Source: Hemibagrus wyckioides (taxonomy: Eukaryota > Chordata > Actinopteri > Siluriformes > Bagridae). Taken from it: a stretch of 64,000 nucleotides of DNA. Shown one piece after another: positions 51,016 to 62,651 of this stretch (its first letter is position 1; each line of letters starts with the position of its first letter). The notes under the pieces are model-generated. The model made no database searches. It saw only the letters and a program-made list of their open reading frames with translations, and was not told the DNA's origin. The DNA is taken from NCBI RefSeq assembly GCF_019097595.1, contig NC_080714.1, forward strand, positions 22,284,259-22,348,258. The letters are read 5' to 3'. A program made the translations under genes and the position numbers.

Positions 51016-51124
51016 AAAGTACATCGTGAAGTTGAATGAAAAGTCCAGCTAGAAGACACGACGGCGTCCAGTCTGTGACCACACGGTTCACTGACCTGCT
51101 CCAACTGTGTGGTTCGACAGAATA

Positions 51125-54100
51125 ATGATATCCGCCTTTCTGACATGTTTATACATATTAGGTAGGCAGGGTGTGACCTGCTTACGGTCCGCGTTATATC
51201 TGTACTTTGTTCACAACACTTATTGTAAATTCACTACTTTATAATTATACGAACGAATAAATTATACTAATGTTTACTTTAACGCCAAAGATAAACGCGA
51301 GACCTGTTTAGTTATAACGAGAAAAGTTTATAGTACATATATGAGTATAGTTTCAGTTTCAAGTTTTTCAGTATCGACTATCACAAAATGGCGCCTATTG
51401 TTTATATAAGGCTTAATTATGGACAGTAAGATCCCAAGTGTTACATAATGCTACATAATCCACACCCCAATCTGTCTTTCTCCTTATCACGCAGTTTGTA
51501 TGTCATTACAGCCTAAAATGTTAATATGTCATTAATATCCTATCATATGTCAGTAGTGCCGAAACGCATATAGAAATATAGAAACTTGTGTTCAGGCTGT
51601 TATTACCGTGCGTAGGAGGCTCATTAGGATGGTCCTGAAGATGTAAATGATTTGATTTTTGTGCTATGTGTGCTATTTAAAGCATCTGTACCACAATGAT
51701 AGCCTGAAGCCCGGCCTTCGGGTTTGTGTCACCTAGACAGTTACTTATATAGATGATCAGGAAGACTTTGCACATTGCAGAACCATTCATTCTCTGTAAA
51801 GTATGCATAAATTTCTCACCACAGCTGGCAACAATTTCACTCCAATAGGTTTCTTTTTACTGTTTCCATTATGCCTGCAATCTATCATAGTAATATTTGA
51901 AACCACCTTATCCTTCTCATTTTACGAGATTTTAAAATCTACTGCGACTGAAAATGTTTTTAAAAGAAAACCCACCAATTCAGCAATTTTAGCGCTGCAG
52001 ACGTATTTAAATATTGCTCAGGAAAGAGAAATCCATTCAGATATCCAGACACAGAAGCCACGTGATGTTGACTAGTGTAAATGTCCTGATTGGCTCATGA
52101 TCTGATCTATACACATATATGTATAAAATAACCTACAGAGGTAAACTAGACAAATTTTTTTTACTCTTTCTGTGGTTTCTCAACATGTAACTTGCGTTTT
52201 ACGTCAGCTTACAGCGAATTCTGGAAGATACAGTGGTGAAACCACATTACATAAGAATTTCAGAGTATATTTGTTGCATTTAGAAAAAAAAATTGTGTAT
52301 ACTCTATAACAAGGTTAAAGAGGTTCTCAAAACATATGTATTCAACAGTTTAAGTATTGTGTATATGTAGCTAAAGTTTGTGTCTGGACTTAAAACATTA
52401 TTCTAACTTTCACTAGCTTGTAAAGTATATACATACATTAACAAAACATTGTCTCCAATCAGGTATCTGTGCTGCCCTCACATTTGGAAGTAAATGTGGA
52501 CAAAGTGAATATTCATCAGCAGCTGGAGAATGCTGTCCTATGTGTGCTATAGGTATGACATAGTGATACTTTTGTATTAGAATCATGCTACTGAGTAAAA
52601 GACAGTACAGTTAAATAAGAGCTATGAAGTTATTAACAGGTATTTTATTTAGTAGTATAGTAGTTTATTAATTATTTGAAGGTTATCCAATCAATCAGCA
52701 TTTTTTCTATTTAAATGTCTTTAATGAAAACATAATTTGGTTAAATATTCAGTTTCATCTGAATTTTCTTCTCCTGCTCACAGCTCTTTAAAGACAGTCT
52801 TATATAGATGATTTTATGATGACTTTTGTGGTGAATTCTGTCACATAACTGTCTTTTAATCAGTTTCTCATCAGTTCATATTGTCTCTGTTCTGCAGGGT
52901 TTGTGGTTCGGGAAGACTGCAGAAGTGATTCCAGTACAATATGTACCTCTTGTTCAAAAGGAACATTTATGAATAAAACTAATGGGAACTTCAGCTGTTT
53001 TCAGTGTAAAACCTGTGAAAATGGTAAATATCATTCTTCCTGTTTGTATTTAATTCTTTTTTCAGTCATTTAAATCTGACTATTTTCTTATCTCATGTTC
53101 TCCATCTAGGCCTTCATATTTCACAAGACTGTACACCAGTAAATGATACAGTGTGTGGGGTGTTGGATGGATATTATTGCATGCAATATTCAGATGACAA
53201 AAGAGATTGTTTATATGCAATTAAACATAGTAAATGCAAACCAGGGGAACAGATAAAAAATCCAGGTGGGTACTAAAGCATCAGTCCTTTCTCTGATCAC
53301 TGTCACATTGAAAAAGGTGCCACTCTGAGTCAGACACTTACGTCCCTAGTAAAAAATTACATGTTCATAGAGCAGTGTTTGGTCAAGTAATGGGAACTTG
53401 AAAAATGTATCCGAAATAAGAGTGTTTGGCCATTGCAATTTAAATAACCTAAAGGTCATCACAAGTACAGATCATAGATTGAATAAGTGAACAGTAGCTA
53501 CTTTCAATAGCACTCACATTTTATATTTAATACAATTCCCTGAAAATCTAATAACATTCAAATTTGGACAAAGTGTTAAAACATCAGATGAATCAATTAA
53601 AACATTATTTTTTTAATAAAACATAAGGTTAAATATGTGCAGCACAGTGAGATTTTAGCCACAGGACTTTGAACCACTGCTTCCTTACTAGATGCCAAAG
53701 TGGAAATTGCTCCTGTTTTGTTTGTGCCCATATTCAACATTGAATTTCTTTGCATGTCACACAGTGGTTGTTAATGCCTTATATGAATGTTGATTTATGG
53801 TCTTTGCAGTTTTTCATAAATAATGCTTCTTTTTAGAAATTAAAATTGCCCTATAAGTCAGTTTCCAGTGTACCAGTAAAAAGGGTTAAACACAGATGAA
53901 TGGTCTGTTTGAAAAAGTGTGGTGTGTTTTCATTATTTACAGGCACAAAGATCTCAGATACAGTTTGTGAGCCCTGTCCCTCAGGGTTTGACTCTCCTGA
54001 AGGTGTGAACTGCTCTAAATGGACTGAGTAAGTCATTTCTAGTTTATATAAGCTGTAATATTTTTGTTTGCATGGTCCATTCTTTACCTTTCAGAGTGTT

Positions 54101-55140
54101 TTTCTTTGTGTAAAAGTTTTCATGTTTCTTTTCTTCAAGCACTCCCATTAAAGATGTTCAGAGCAAACCAAGAAGGAACAGATATGGTCTCATAGCAGCT
54201 GTTCTCATGTACATAGTTCTTTTACTGTCACTTTTCATATTTTCATGTTTGAATCACCAGACAAAGATTCAGAGGTGAGATGTGCTCAGTATTTTTTCTT
54301 ATTTCAAACACCACCTATCAGTTCAGTATGTTAAGTGGAAATCATGGTATCTGCTCAAATACCTAACATATCACTATACTACAATATTCATAACTATTGT
54401 TAGTGTTTGTTTTACATTAATTCTTTGCACTAATACACTTTCTTGTTTTGCAGGTTGCAGAACATTAAACGTAAGTTCACAAAAATGTTTAAAGGTTTTG
54501 AATCTTAAAATAAACTTTGTACAGTACTGCTTCAGCATTTCATCAAAACTACAGCTTGATCCTGGCTCTGTTCTTAGACACTTTTTTCTTGTTTTTCAAA
54601 CAGAAATAAATCGCTGGTTCCATGCAGCTTTGTTTTGATGCACCTGATTCATATAATAGAAAAACTTTATTCAGAATTGACTTTACTTGAATTTTCTTTC
54701 CTTTTATATTTCCTTTTAATTTCTTCATATAATACATGCCAGCCAACAAGTCTCAAGTTAAGTTTTATTTTGGATGGTCACTGGTTCTGGTGATGTCTTT
54801 GTTCTATCACAGTTTGTTTCAGTTGAATAATAAAAGAAATTTAAATCTGGTGAATTTTATCCTGTAGAGTGAAATTATGGAAACCAGACTGAGATTCTCT
54901 TTGTTTTTTTTTATAACCTGCCTCTGCTGACGTAGCCCCATCTTTACACTCCTCTTCAAGTCATTATCAGTTTTGTTCTGGTTAAATGTATCAGTCAGAT
55001 GAATCAGCTGTCTTTGTAGATCTCTTATTTCTTGTTTTTTTGTTCTTACAGAGTCCTGTATAGGAAACAAATCCTCACACTTCACAGTATGCCCCATCAA
55101 CCAGTCCACTATAAGAGCTGCTTCTATTATTTCATCATGA
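51125..55140 (+). CDS. tnfrsf14-like: TNF receptor superfamily protein, TNFRSF14-like, copy 6 (altered stalk and tail)
   Basis: Exons: 51125-51161, 52463-52552, 52898-53023, 53110-53265, 53943-54027, 54140-54274, 54454-54470 and 55052-55140. They total 735 nt, 244 residues and a stop, with AG/GT at every border. The signal peptide is MISAFLTCLYILG. CRD1 ends GECCPMCAIG. CRD2 is of a second subtype (FVVREDCRSDSSTICTSC, then NKTNGNFSCFQC). CRD3 has QDCTPVNDTVCG and CRD4 has ISDTVCEPCPSGFDSPEG. The stalk lacks twelve codons compared with copy 3, and two Cys are gone. The membrane segment is GLIAAVLMYIVLLLSLFIFS. The membrane exon ends in another phase, so the tail exon is read in a shifted frame (QSCIGNKSSHF...) and the PVAET motif is lost; in the old phase that exon would hit TAG. 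The donor after this exon is also lost (ATAAGA). It may be a receptor with altered signalling or an early pseudogene. Confidence 0.62.
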
Positions 55141-55858
55141 ATGCATAATGTAAGCTGGTTTATACTAGAGATAATAAATGTTATTACATTTTTCAAGGAA
55201 AGGAATTCAGAAAACAGAATCACCAGCTGTCCAACCAGACTGTAACATGGAAGACAAGATGCATGAGAATACATGAGTTACTCCACAAGGATTTTCTGTT
55301 TCTTACTGAGCTGCCAACTCTATGAAAGGGCAAATAAGACACTTTTTTGGAAACCCCAAAAAAGAGCAGCGTTTTTGCTTTGATTAATGCCCACTTCACG
55401 GGTCACAGACTCCTTTAAGCAGAACAGAATTGGCCAGGACTGTATTCTGTACAATTTTTTTTTTTTTTTGCTGTTTTGTTGGAACTGTTTTGATATACAG
55501 AACAAAAACAGAGTACAGGTGACATGGACAAACAGAGCTTAACACATTCTGGTACCTGATTCTTATTGTGGAGATTTATTCACTAACATACTGTGGACCA
55601 GGAACAAGAAGAAAGAAGATCATGTAATACTGCAAGATTCATTTAATTCATTTTTTTTAACTTCTGAAATCTGCATTTATAATTCATTTCTACTTTAGAG
55701 TTTCACTTTTTCATTCATGCAATCATGTTTACATTTTTATTTGCAAGTATTTGGGAAAATTATTATTTCCCTCCCACTTCAATACTCTGAGTTAAAATGT
55801 ATTTCTTTTCTAATATTTCCTAACTTTTAACTCATTTAACTATAAATTGGTACACCCT
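55141..55858 (+). other. 3' flank of copy 6
   Basis: It contains the relic of the last exon (55195-55275, GAATTCAGAAAACAGAATCA, then CCAGCTGTCC), which is no longer joined because the preceding donor is mutated. The GGCAAATAAGACAC tail block shared with 21950 and 46120 follows. No other gene is seen. Confidence 0.6.
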
Positions 55859-57103
55859 ATTTGCCCACTGACAAAGAAATGATCAGTCTGTAATTTTAAT
55901 GGTAGGTGTATTTGAACAGTGAGAGGCAGAATAACAACAAAAAAAATCCAGAAAAACGCATTTCAGGAAAGTTCTACATTGATTTGCATTTTAATGAGTG
56001 AAATAAGTATTTGATTTGAGATTTGTCACTTATACAGGTAAGGAGCTGAGATTACAGTAGGAGCACTCTCGGGGAGTGCTCTTAATCTCAGCTCGTTACC
56101 TGTATGAAAGACACCCTGTCCACAGAAGGAAGCAATCGATCAGATTCCAAACTCTCCATCATGGCCAAGACCAAAGAGCTGTCCATGGATGTCAGGGACA
56201 AGACTGTAGACCTACACAAGGCTGGAATGAGCTACAAGACCATCTCCAAGCAGCTTGGTGAGAAGGTGACAACAGTTGGTGCAATTATTCCCAAATGGAA
56301 GAAACACAAAAGGATTGTCAATCTTCCTCGGTCTGGGGCTCCATGCAAGATCTCACCTCATGGAGTTTCAATGATCATGAGAACGGCAAAGAATCAGCCC
56401 AGAATTACACTGGAGGATTTTGTCAATGATCTCAAGGCAGCTGGGACCATAGTCACCAAGAAAACAATTGGTAACACTACGCCGTGAAAGACTGAAATCC
56501 AGTAGCGCCTGCAAGATCCCCCTGCTAAAGAAAGCACATGTACAGGCTCATCTGAAGTTTGCCAGTGAACATCTGAATGATTCAGAGGAGAACTGGGTGA
56601 AAGTGTTGTGGTCAAATGAGACCAAAATCCAGCTCTTTGGCATCAACTCAACTCACCATGTTTAGAGGAGGAGGAATGCTGCCTATGACCCCAAGTAAAC
56701 CATCCCCAGGTGACAGGACAACTGCACTGCATCAAAGGGACGATGGACGGGGCCATGTACTGTTAAATCTTGGATGAGAACCTCTGCAAAGAGGAGTGGG
56801 CTGAAATTCCTTGAGATGTGAGATATGTGCAAACCTGGTGGCCAACTACGAGAAATGTCTGACATCTGATTGCCAACAAGGGTTTGCCATCAAGTACTAA
56901 GTCATGTTTTGCAAAGGGGTCAAATACTTATTTCACTCAAAAAAAATGCATATATAACTTTTTTGAAATGTATTTTTCTGGATTTTTTTGTCTCTTGCTG
57001 TTCAAATAAACCTACCATTAAAATTACAGACTGATCATTTCTTTGTCAGTGGGCAAATGTACAAAATCAGCAGGGGATCAAATAATTTTTTCCCCTCACT
57101 GTA
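55859..57103 (+). mobile_element. Tc1-like element, second family, left end truncated
   Basis: The right end is TTTTTTCCCCTCACTG followed by TA (57104). Its inverted complement matches the left side from TTGCCCACTGACAAAG (55863) inward, so about 45 bases of the left terminus are missing. The subterminal block GATCAGTCTGTAATTTTAAT is present at both ends, inverted. A short hairpin (GAGCACTCTCGGGGAGTGCT) lies near 56060. It carries a dead transposase. Confidence 0.85.
56161..56900 (+). pseudogene. Tc1 transposase pseudogene, second family
   Basis: It starts [20 protein letters not shown] and has the first helix-turn-helix ([20 protein letters not shown]), then [12 protein letters not shown], the GRPR-like linker, and [21 protein letters not shown] frameshift follows at about 56470, after which FASEHLNDSEENWVKVLWSN continues. 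The first catalytic Asp of WSDET is Asn here (WSNETKIQ). Later sequence has several stops and lacks recognisable second and third acidic blocks. It is inactive and distinct in sequence from the intact copies A and B. Confidence 0.85.
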
Positions 57104-57104
57104 T

Positions 57105-57960
57105 GTGAGATTGTTTTTAGATGTAGAAACAAGCATTAAACTGTTTTTTTTTATGATTATTTGTTAATACATAAAATTGAAGTATTGTGTTCATTTATCC
57201 TGACAATTCAAAATGATAGCCTTCCTAAAACACCTGCACTATTTTACGACTCTCATGTAAGCCTGTTGGAAACGTTACTTTTGAGTTTACTCTTTTGAGT
57301 TTTTCTGTACCCAAGGCCTACTTAAACATTTTGAGGTATCAAAACTGGTTACTGTTTGGTTGATGTAACCAAGAGATATGGAGGTTATTGACAACAACAA
57401 ACTCCACATTTTTATACCTTGAAACTGTGGTTTTCTGAATTTTTATAACTCTGAATTTTCCATGGTCATTTAAAAAAAAAAAACCTTTTTAAATGAACAA
57501 ATCACTTCAAAAAGCTTTCAATGATGACTATATCACTAGAACCATTCTTGTAGCATTTAACAAGCTAACCTCATTGATAAAATCTGTGACAAGGAAATTA
57601 GATCTGGAAAACAAATTTACATACTACTCATTAATACAACAGTAAGTGTTAGCTTGATAGTAACCACACCTCAGTCCTTCACTACAGCAATATTATACTA
57701 CTGTGAATAATGAGCTGACTAAGTTAGGTTGTACAATTTAAACCCAAATGATTTTTTCTACTAAAATTGTGAACTACTCACAACCTTTTTCTAGTGTGTA
57801 TGAAAACTAATATGCCTTTCAATTTTCATGGACGTTTTTTCTTTGTTTTTTTTATGTTGCTTTTCGTCACAGTGCTGTTAAATGTTTAAATCTGCTTGTG
57901 CTTTAGTCAGAGGTGTAGTGTGAATGGGTATGCTTCTTGATATTTATAAATTTCATTTAA
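57105..57960 (+). repeat. Unit tail after copy 6
   Basis: It matches the tail blocks at 22318, 41515 and 48985, beginning TAGAAACAAGCATTAAACTG and ending near TATTTATAAATTTCATT. It contains no gene. Confidence 0.7.
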
Positions 57961-58360
57961 TATGGCTTAGGAGTGTGTTTATGAGAATTTTTGACCATTC
58001 CTCTAGAAGTGCATTTGTGAGGTCAGACGCTGATGTTGGACAAGAAGGCCTGGCTTGCAGTCTCCACTCTAATTCATCTCAAAGGTGTTTGGGTTGAGGT
58101 CAGGACTCTGTGCAGGCCAGTCATGTTTCTCCACACCACACTAGCTCATCCATGCCTTTATGGACCTTGGGTTGTACACTGGTGCACAGTCATGCTAGAA
58201 CAGGAAGGGGTCAACCCCTTCAAACTGTTCCCACAATGTAAGTTGGGAGCATGAAATTGCCCAAAATGTTTTGGTTTGCTGAAGCATTAAGAGTTATATT
58301 CAACATCTGAATTCAATGATTTGGAGGGGTGTCCCAAAACTTTGTGTGTATATATATATA
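57961..58360 (-). mobile_element. Tc1-like fragment, minus strand
   Basis: Minus-strand Tc1 transposase remnant with the region from WSKIPI-like C-terminal sequence to LWEQF, strongly related to 43040-43440, followed by TTGGAGGGGTGTCCCAAAAC and a TA/TG microsatellite. No intact frame. Confidence 0.7.
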
Positions 58361-59640
58361 ATGTATACACACAATATATATAATGTGTGTGTGTGTATAT
58401 AAAACATAATGTCATCATTCACCAGCAAAACTGCAGCTACATTGAGGTGATGCTAAATATAACTATGTGACAAAGCAAGAGAACTGATGGTAGATAAGTT
58501 AAAGTCTCAGAAACACTCTGGTTGGTGCAGACTTTCTATAAGTCAGTTATCCTAAATTCTACAGTCAGAGAATTTTACCGCAAAATACAAACGCTAATAC
58601 TTTTTAGTTCCAACGCGAACATGTGAGCAGTACATATATGTAGTTTCGGTTTAATTTGTTTTAATGTCGACTGTCATAAAATGGCATCTCCAGGACCCCA
58701 GGATTCAGACCCAGGACCTTCATGCTGTGAGGCAACAGTGCTAACCACTAAGCCACCGTGCTGCCCCCATCAAATATGTGATTGGATTTTGAATCGGATC
58801 TCAGAAACAAAAAAGGCCATTTTCATTATTTCAATTTTAGACTCGGATCAAAAATACGAAATGGAAAAATGGGCTGCTGGACCAAATCTGATTTTAACAT
58901 TTAATTTGTCGGGTTTACGAGACCCGGTTTGATTGTCAGTTGAAAAACAAAAGAACAAAATGATACATGGATTGAAAAAAATAACTCAGTGCATATTCAA
59001 AACAGTGGTTTTGATCATCATAAAAAAAATCAATTCACTGAGATTTTAGAATTTATTCACCTCAGAAGACTAAACAAATAACTTGCCTGCACTAATGTGA
59101 AGGGTGATACTGAGGTCTGGCTCAAAAACAGCGGCTTTGATGCGCAAGATGTAGGTGAGAGTCACTTAGTCTCGTCCTCACGCGGTTCTTGTTAATGTTC
59201 ATAACCGAGAATGTTTATACTTTTCTATAATGTTTATACTGGTTATAGCTTGTCGTAGTTTGCATGTTTGCCCCTTGATATTGAATTACTTGAAAACAGC
59301 CACAGTCTCTTGGCAAATTAGGCAGACACAGCTGTTTCGTAGTTCAGTGAAAAAAATACTCCAATTCCACTTGTCCTGGAAGCGGCGGCCCTCGCGGTCA
59401 ACTTTCCTTTTTTTAGTTACAGTCGCCATTATAGAAATGGGCTGGGAAGGATCACACAAGGGTCACGCGGCGAGGGTGTGGCCACAGGCCTATTGCCATC
59501 TTCTGGTGAAATATAAAATAGCTTTTTTGTACGTGTGTATTTTATACTGTGGTCAACAGTGCTGGCGGGCCGCATATTATTGATTTTATGACAGAGGCTG
59601 TGGGCCGGTGGAAATTTGAACACAGGCCGCAATTGACTTT
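58361..59640. repeat. Unit-head remnant and SINE-like fragment
   Basis: 58480-58680 matches the unit head at 1-585, in two pieces joined by a deletion that removed exon 1. It is followed at 58683-58768 by a SINE-like piece. The minus strand there reads GGGCAGCACGGTGGCTTAGT, then a GTTAGCACTGTTGCCTCAC head and a GGTCTGAATCC B box. 58770-59640 has no gene that I can support. Confidence 0.55.
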
Positions 59641-59644
59641 GGAC

Positions 59645-59976
59645 TTGTCTGATCTAGGTCCTGTGACCCAAAACTAGTACCAAAATAATCTAATTGGACA
59701 CCTGCACAAGGTACACCTCTTTCTATCTCAATAAATGTCTTTGTTGATTTTTATTTTAATTAAAAAAAAACAATATTTCTTCAATAGCTTCTAGGTCATG
59801 TGACCCTGTGACCCAAAACTAGTACCAAAATAATCTAATTGGTCATCCCTACAAGGTACACCACTTGCTATCCCAAAATATGTCTTCATTGATTTTTATT
59901 TATTTGTTTATTTTCTTAATTTGTTTAATTACTTTCTTATTTAAATAAACAAGTCATTTTTTGTCATAAGTCATTT

Positions 59977-60019
<43 letters not shown>

Positions 60020-60033
60020 ATAATAATTAAGAC

Positions 60034-60093
<60 letters not shown>

Positions 60094-60535
60094 CTATGGA
60101 CAGTGTGTGTAAATAGACATGTTGCAGCTTCAAACAGCCAGAATAAAAATATGGAAATGCTGCTTGTGTGTTTAAGAAGATCACTGGCTAAAAACACTAA
60201 ACAACTTTGTTTAATCGTGAGATTTTTTTTATTTAAATAAGAAAGGAATTAAATAAATGAAAGAAATAAACAAATAAATAAAAATCAATGAAGACATATT
60301 TTCAGATAGCAAGTGGTGTGCCTTGTAGGGATGACCAAGTAGATTATGTTGGTTTGGGGTCACAGGGTCACATGACCTAGAAGCTATTGAAGAAATGTTT
60401 TTTAAAAAAAAATAAAAACAAATTAAGACATTTCTTGGGATAACAAGAGGTGTACCTTCTGAGGGTGTCCAATTAGATTATTTTGGTACTAGTTTGGGGT
60501 CACAGGGTCACATGACCTAGAAGCTACTGAATAAT
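59645..60535. repeat. Large imperfect palindrome centred on (ATCT)n/(GATA)n
   Basis: The left arm has two tandem units, each with CTAGGTC, then TGTGACCCAAAACTAGTACC, AAAATAATCTAATTGG and AAGGTACACC. The right arm has the same two units inverted (GGTGTACCTTCT, then TAGTTTGGGGTCACAGGGTC). At the centre (ATCT)n at 59979-60018 faces (GATA)n at 60035-60093 across a 16-bp spacer, so even the microsatellites are complementary. The total is about 890 bp and could fold as a cruciform. There is no coding region. The origin, whether a foldback DNA element or an inverted duplication, is unresolved. Confidence 0.85.
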
Positions 60536-61005
60536 TTTTTTTTTTTTTTTTTTTTTTTCCAACAACGTGGATCCAAAGACTTGTTATGTAAACTAATCTT
60601 TTCTGTTTCCGGCTCAGACTGCATTGCCTTAGCATACGGGGCTGTCACGTGATGAACGAATGAATCGCACCCGATGACTCGAAAGGTGAACGAATGTTTA
60701 CTGAGCTTATGCGATGTTGCGCATGCGTAGTTAACACAAAATGAACGATTCACTTCCCGAGACGACTCGATGTTCTCGACTCATGGGAAAGATTCGTTAA
60801 AAATGAACGAATCGTTCGTGAACGACACAAGCTTCGAAGCATAAAGAAGTTACATCACTAATATTTTGTGTTCTGTTCTGTGTTTTTTTTTTTTTTTTTT
60901 TTACATTTTGTACTCAATTATATGATTCGCGCGAATTATATTCCTTTACAACGATGATACTTACCGTGTTTTACTTTTAAATAATCAATTTAAGTAGAGA
61001 AGGAA

Positions 61006-61059
61006 ATGGAGGACTGCAGCGCGAAGGGAGGATGGAAAGAACAGCTGTCCGGACTGTAA
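61006..61059 (+). promoter_or_regulatory. Upstream ORF of copy 7 exon 1 (MEDCSAKGG...)
   Basis: A 17-codon frame identical to the one at 29044, closed by TAA, 46 bases before the exon-1 ATG. Confidence 0.5.
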
Positions 61060-61105
61060 CCACACCGGTCACTGTACCGGTCCATCTCTGTGTTCTGGCA
61101 AAATA

Positions 61106-61142
61106 ATGGTATCTACGTTTCTGACACGTTTGTACATATTCG
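61106..61142 (+). CDS. tnfrsf14-like: Signal-peptide exon of a TNFRSF14-like gene, copy 7
   Basis: This exon reads MVSTFLTRLYIF plus one base and has an intact GTAAGT donor. No CRD exon follows before the window ends at 64000; the next 2.8 kb is L1 and Tc1 sequence. In copy 5 the distance from exon 1 to CRD1 is over 9 kb, so the remaining exons may lie beyond the window, or this may be an orphan exon left by duplication. Confidence 0.55.
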
Positions 61143-61699
61143 GTAAGTGAAGCTTTAATCCGCGTTGTAACCGTTCTTTATTAGCATCATTTGTTTGAGT
61201 CTGGGTTAATACAGAGATAAGACACCACCTCGAAATATTCTATCTAGTAAACACAAAGTGAATTACATTACTTTAAAGCTACTTTAAAGGTATACATTTA
61301 ATCATGGTGAAACTGAACACATGAGCTTAGTGCTGCTAGTGCACTGTTTGAGCAACGGTAACGCTATGCTATGATGCTAATGATTGTATAATGATGCACT
61401 TGTCCAGTTCATTAAAATAATCTTTAGCATAATAACAGGACACGACACTACAATAGCCAAACATACAGGAATCCCCCTAATCCCCATAAAAGTCTACTTG
61501 TGATTTTTGGAATAACAAACTAGCAGAGAGAGCGGCCAAGATGGCGTCTGAGTTACTTTGGAGCTCTGCCAGAAATATTCTACTTAGGCATTGTTGGTGC
61601 TCGTGGTTGCCATCTAAATGTCCAGGCCTAGATTAATCAAAATCTTTTTTTTTTAACTTATATTTTGGCATATAGGTAAGCTTTGTGCACCTTTGAAAG

Positions 61700-61815
61700 C
61701 TTATATTATAATATATATATATATATGTGTGTGTGTGTATATATGTGTATATATATATATATGTATATGTGTGTATATATATTAATATGTATATATATTA
61801 ATATGTATAATATAA
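61700..61815. repeat. TA/TG microsatellite
   Basis: Alternating (TA)n and (TG)n runs within the 5' part of the L1-type element. A minus-strand Tyr/Ile-rich frame over it has no meaning. Confidence 0.85.
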
Positions 61816-62651
61816 TATAATAACTTGTTAACTTCATGTAGTTTGGTCCCAAGTGTTTGAATATGGATTCGAACAAATAAATTCGTAGGGTCATGCACAG
61901 CTATGCCAAGAAATTTTTAGAGTTGAGATTCGAGGAAGCAGAAGCAAGGCTTGCTCCGCTACCTGAAATGCCTCTGACTCTCATTCTGCCAAGACGGTAA
62001 AACATAGTGTTAATAATATACCTTCTTGGTTTACAATTTATGTTTGGGGTGGAGCTACTCTGTTTAATAGACTGCTGTTAGTTGTGTTGTGCAGTTCTTC
62101 TTATGCTAAAGATCGTTTTTTAGTTGCTGAATATTCAATATCAATTGTTTGATGATGATGGTGATAATAATAACACCACACTCCTACCTCTACTATTAAT
62201 CATAATGGTGGTTTTTGATGCATATAGTAATAATAATAATAACTATAATGTTACTTGTGGAGGCAGCCTTATGCACCTATTATTTGCATATCTCTGGCAG
62301 AGCTATGTTGTGAGTTTCAGTTTACACTAATAGATTTAATAGTGGGTTTTCTCATCTTTGAGTGTAGTTATCTGTGTTCTTTAGTTGTTTTATTTAGTTT
62401 TTGTTTGCGCTGTCTTTGTCTTTAATTTCTGTTAATGCCAGGGGGCTTAGAAATAATGTGAAAAGGAAAGCTTTATTTTTGTTTGTAAAGGAACACAAGA
62501 CAGATTTTTGTTTTTTATCACTCTTCTCTTGGTGTTGGTATCTTCCTATATTTTTTATGGGAATGTATTAGCTAAAGACTTTGATTCTCTGGGTCATTTT
62601 TGTTTATTAATCATAAAACTAAACCAAATTAAATTTATTATCATCAACATA

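Larger units (their letters stand above)
60845..61475 (+). repeat. Segmental duplication carrying exon 1, right copy
   Basis: Nearly identical to 28890-29424 plus 31865-31950. This copy lacks the 2.4-kb element and keeps the uninterrupted junction GATTGTATAATGATGCAC near 61383-61400. Confidence 0.85.
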
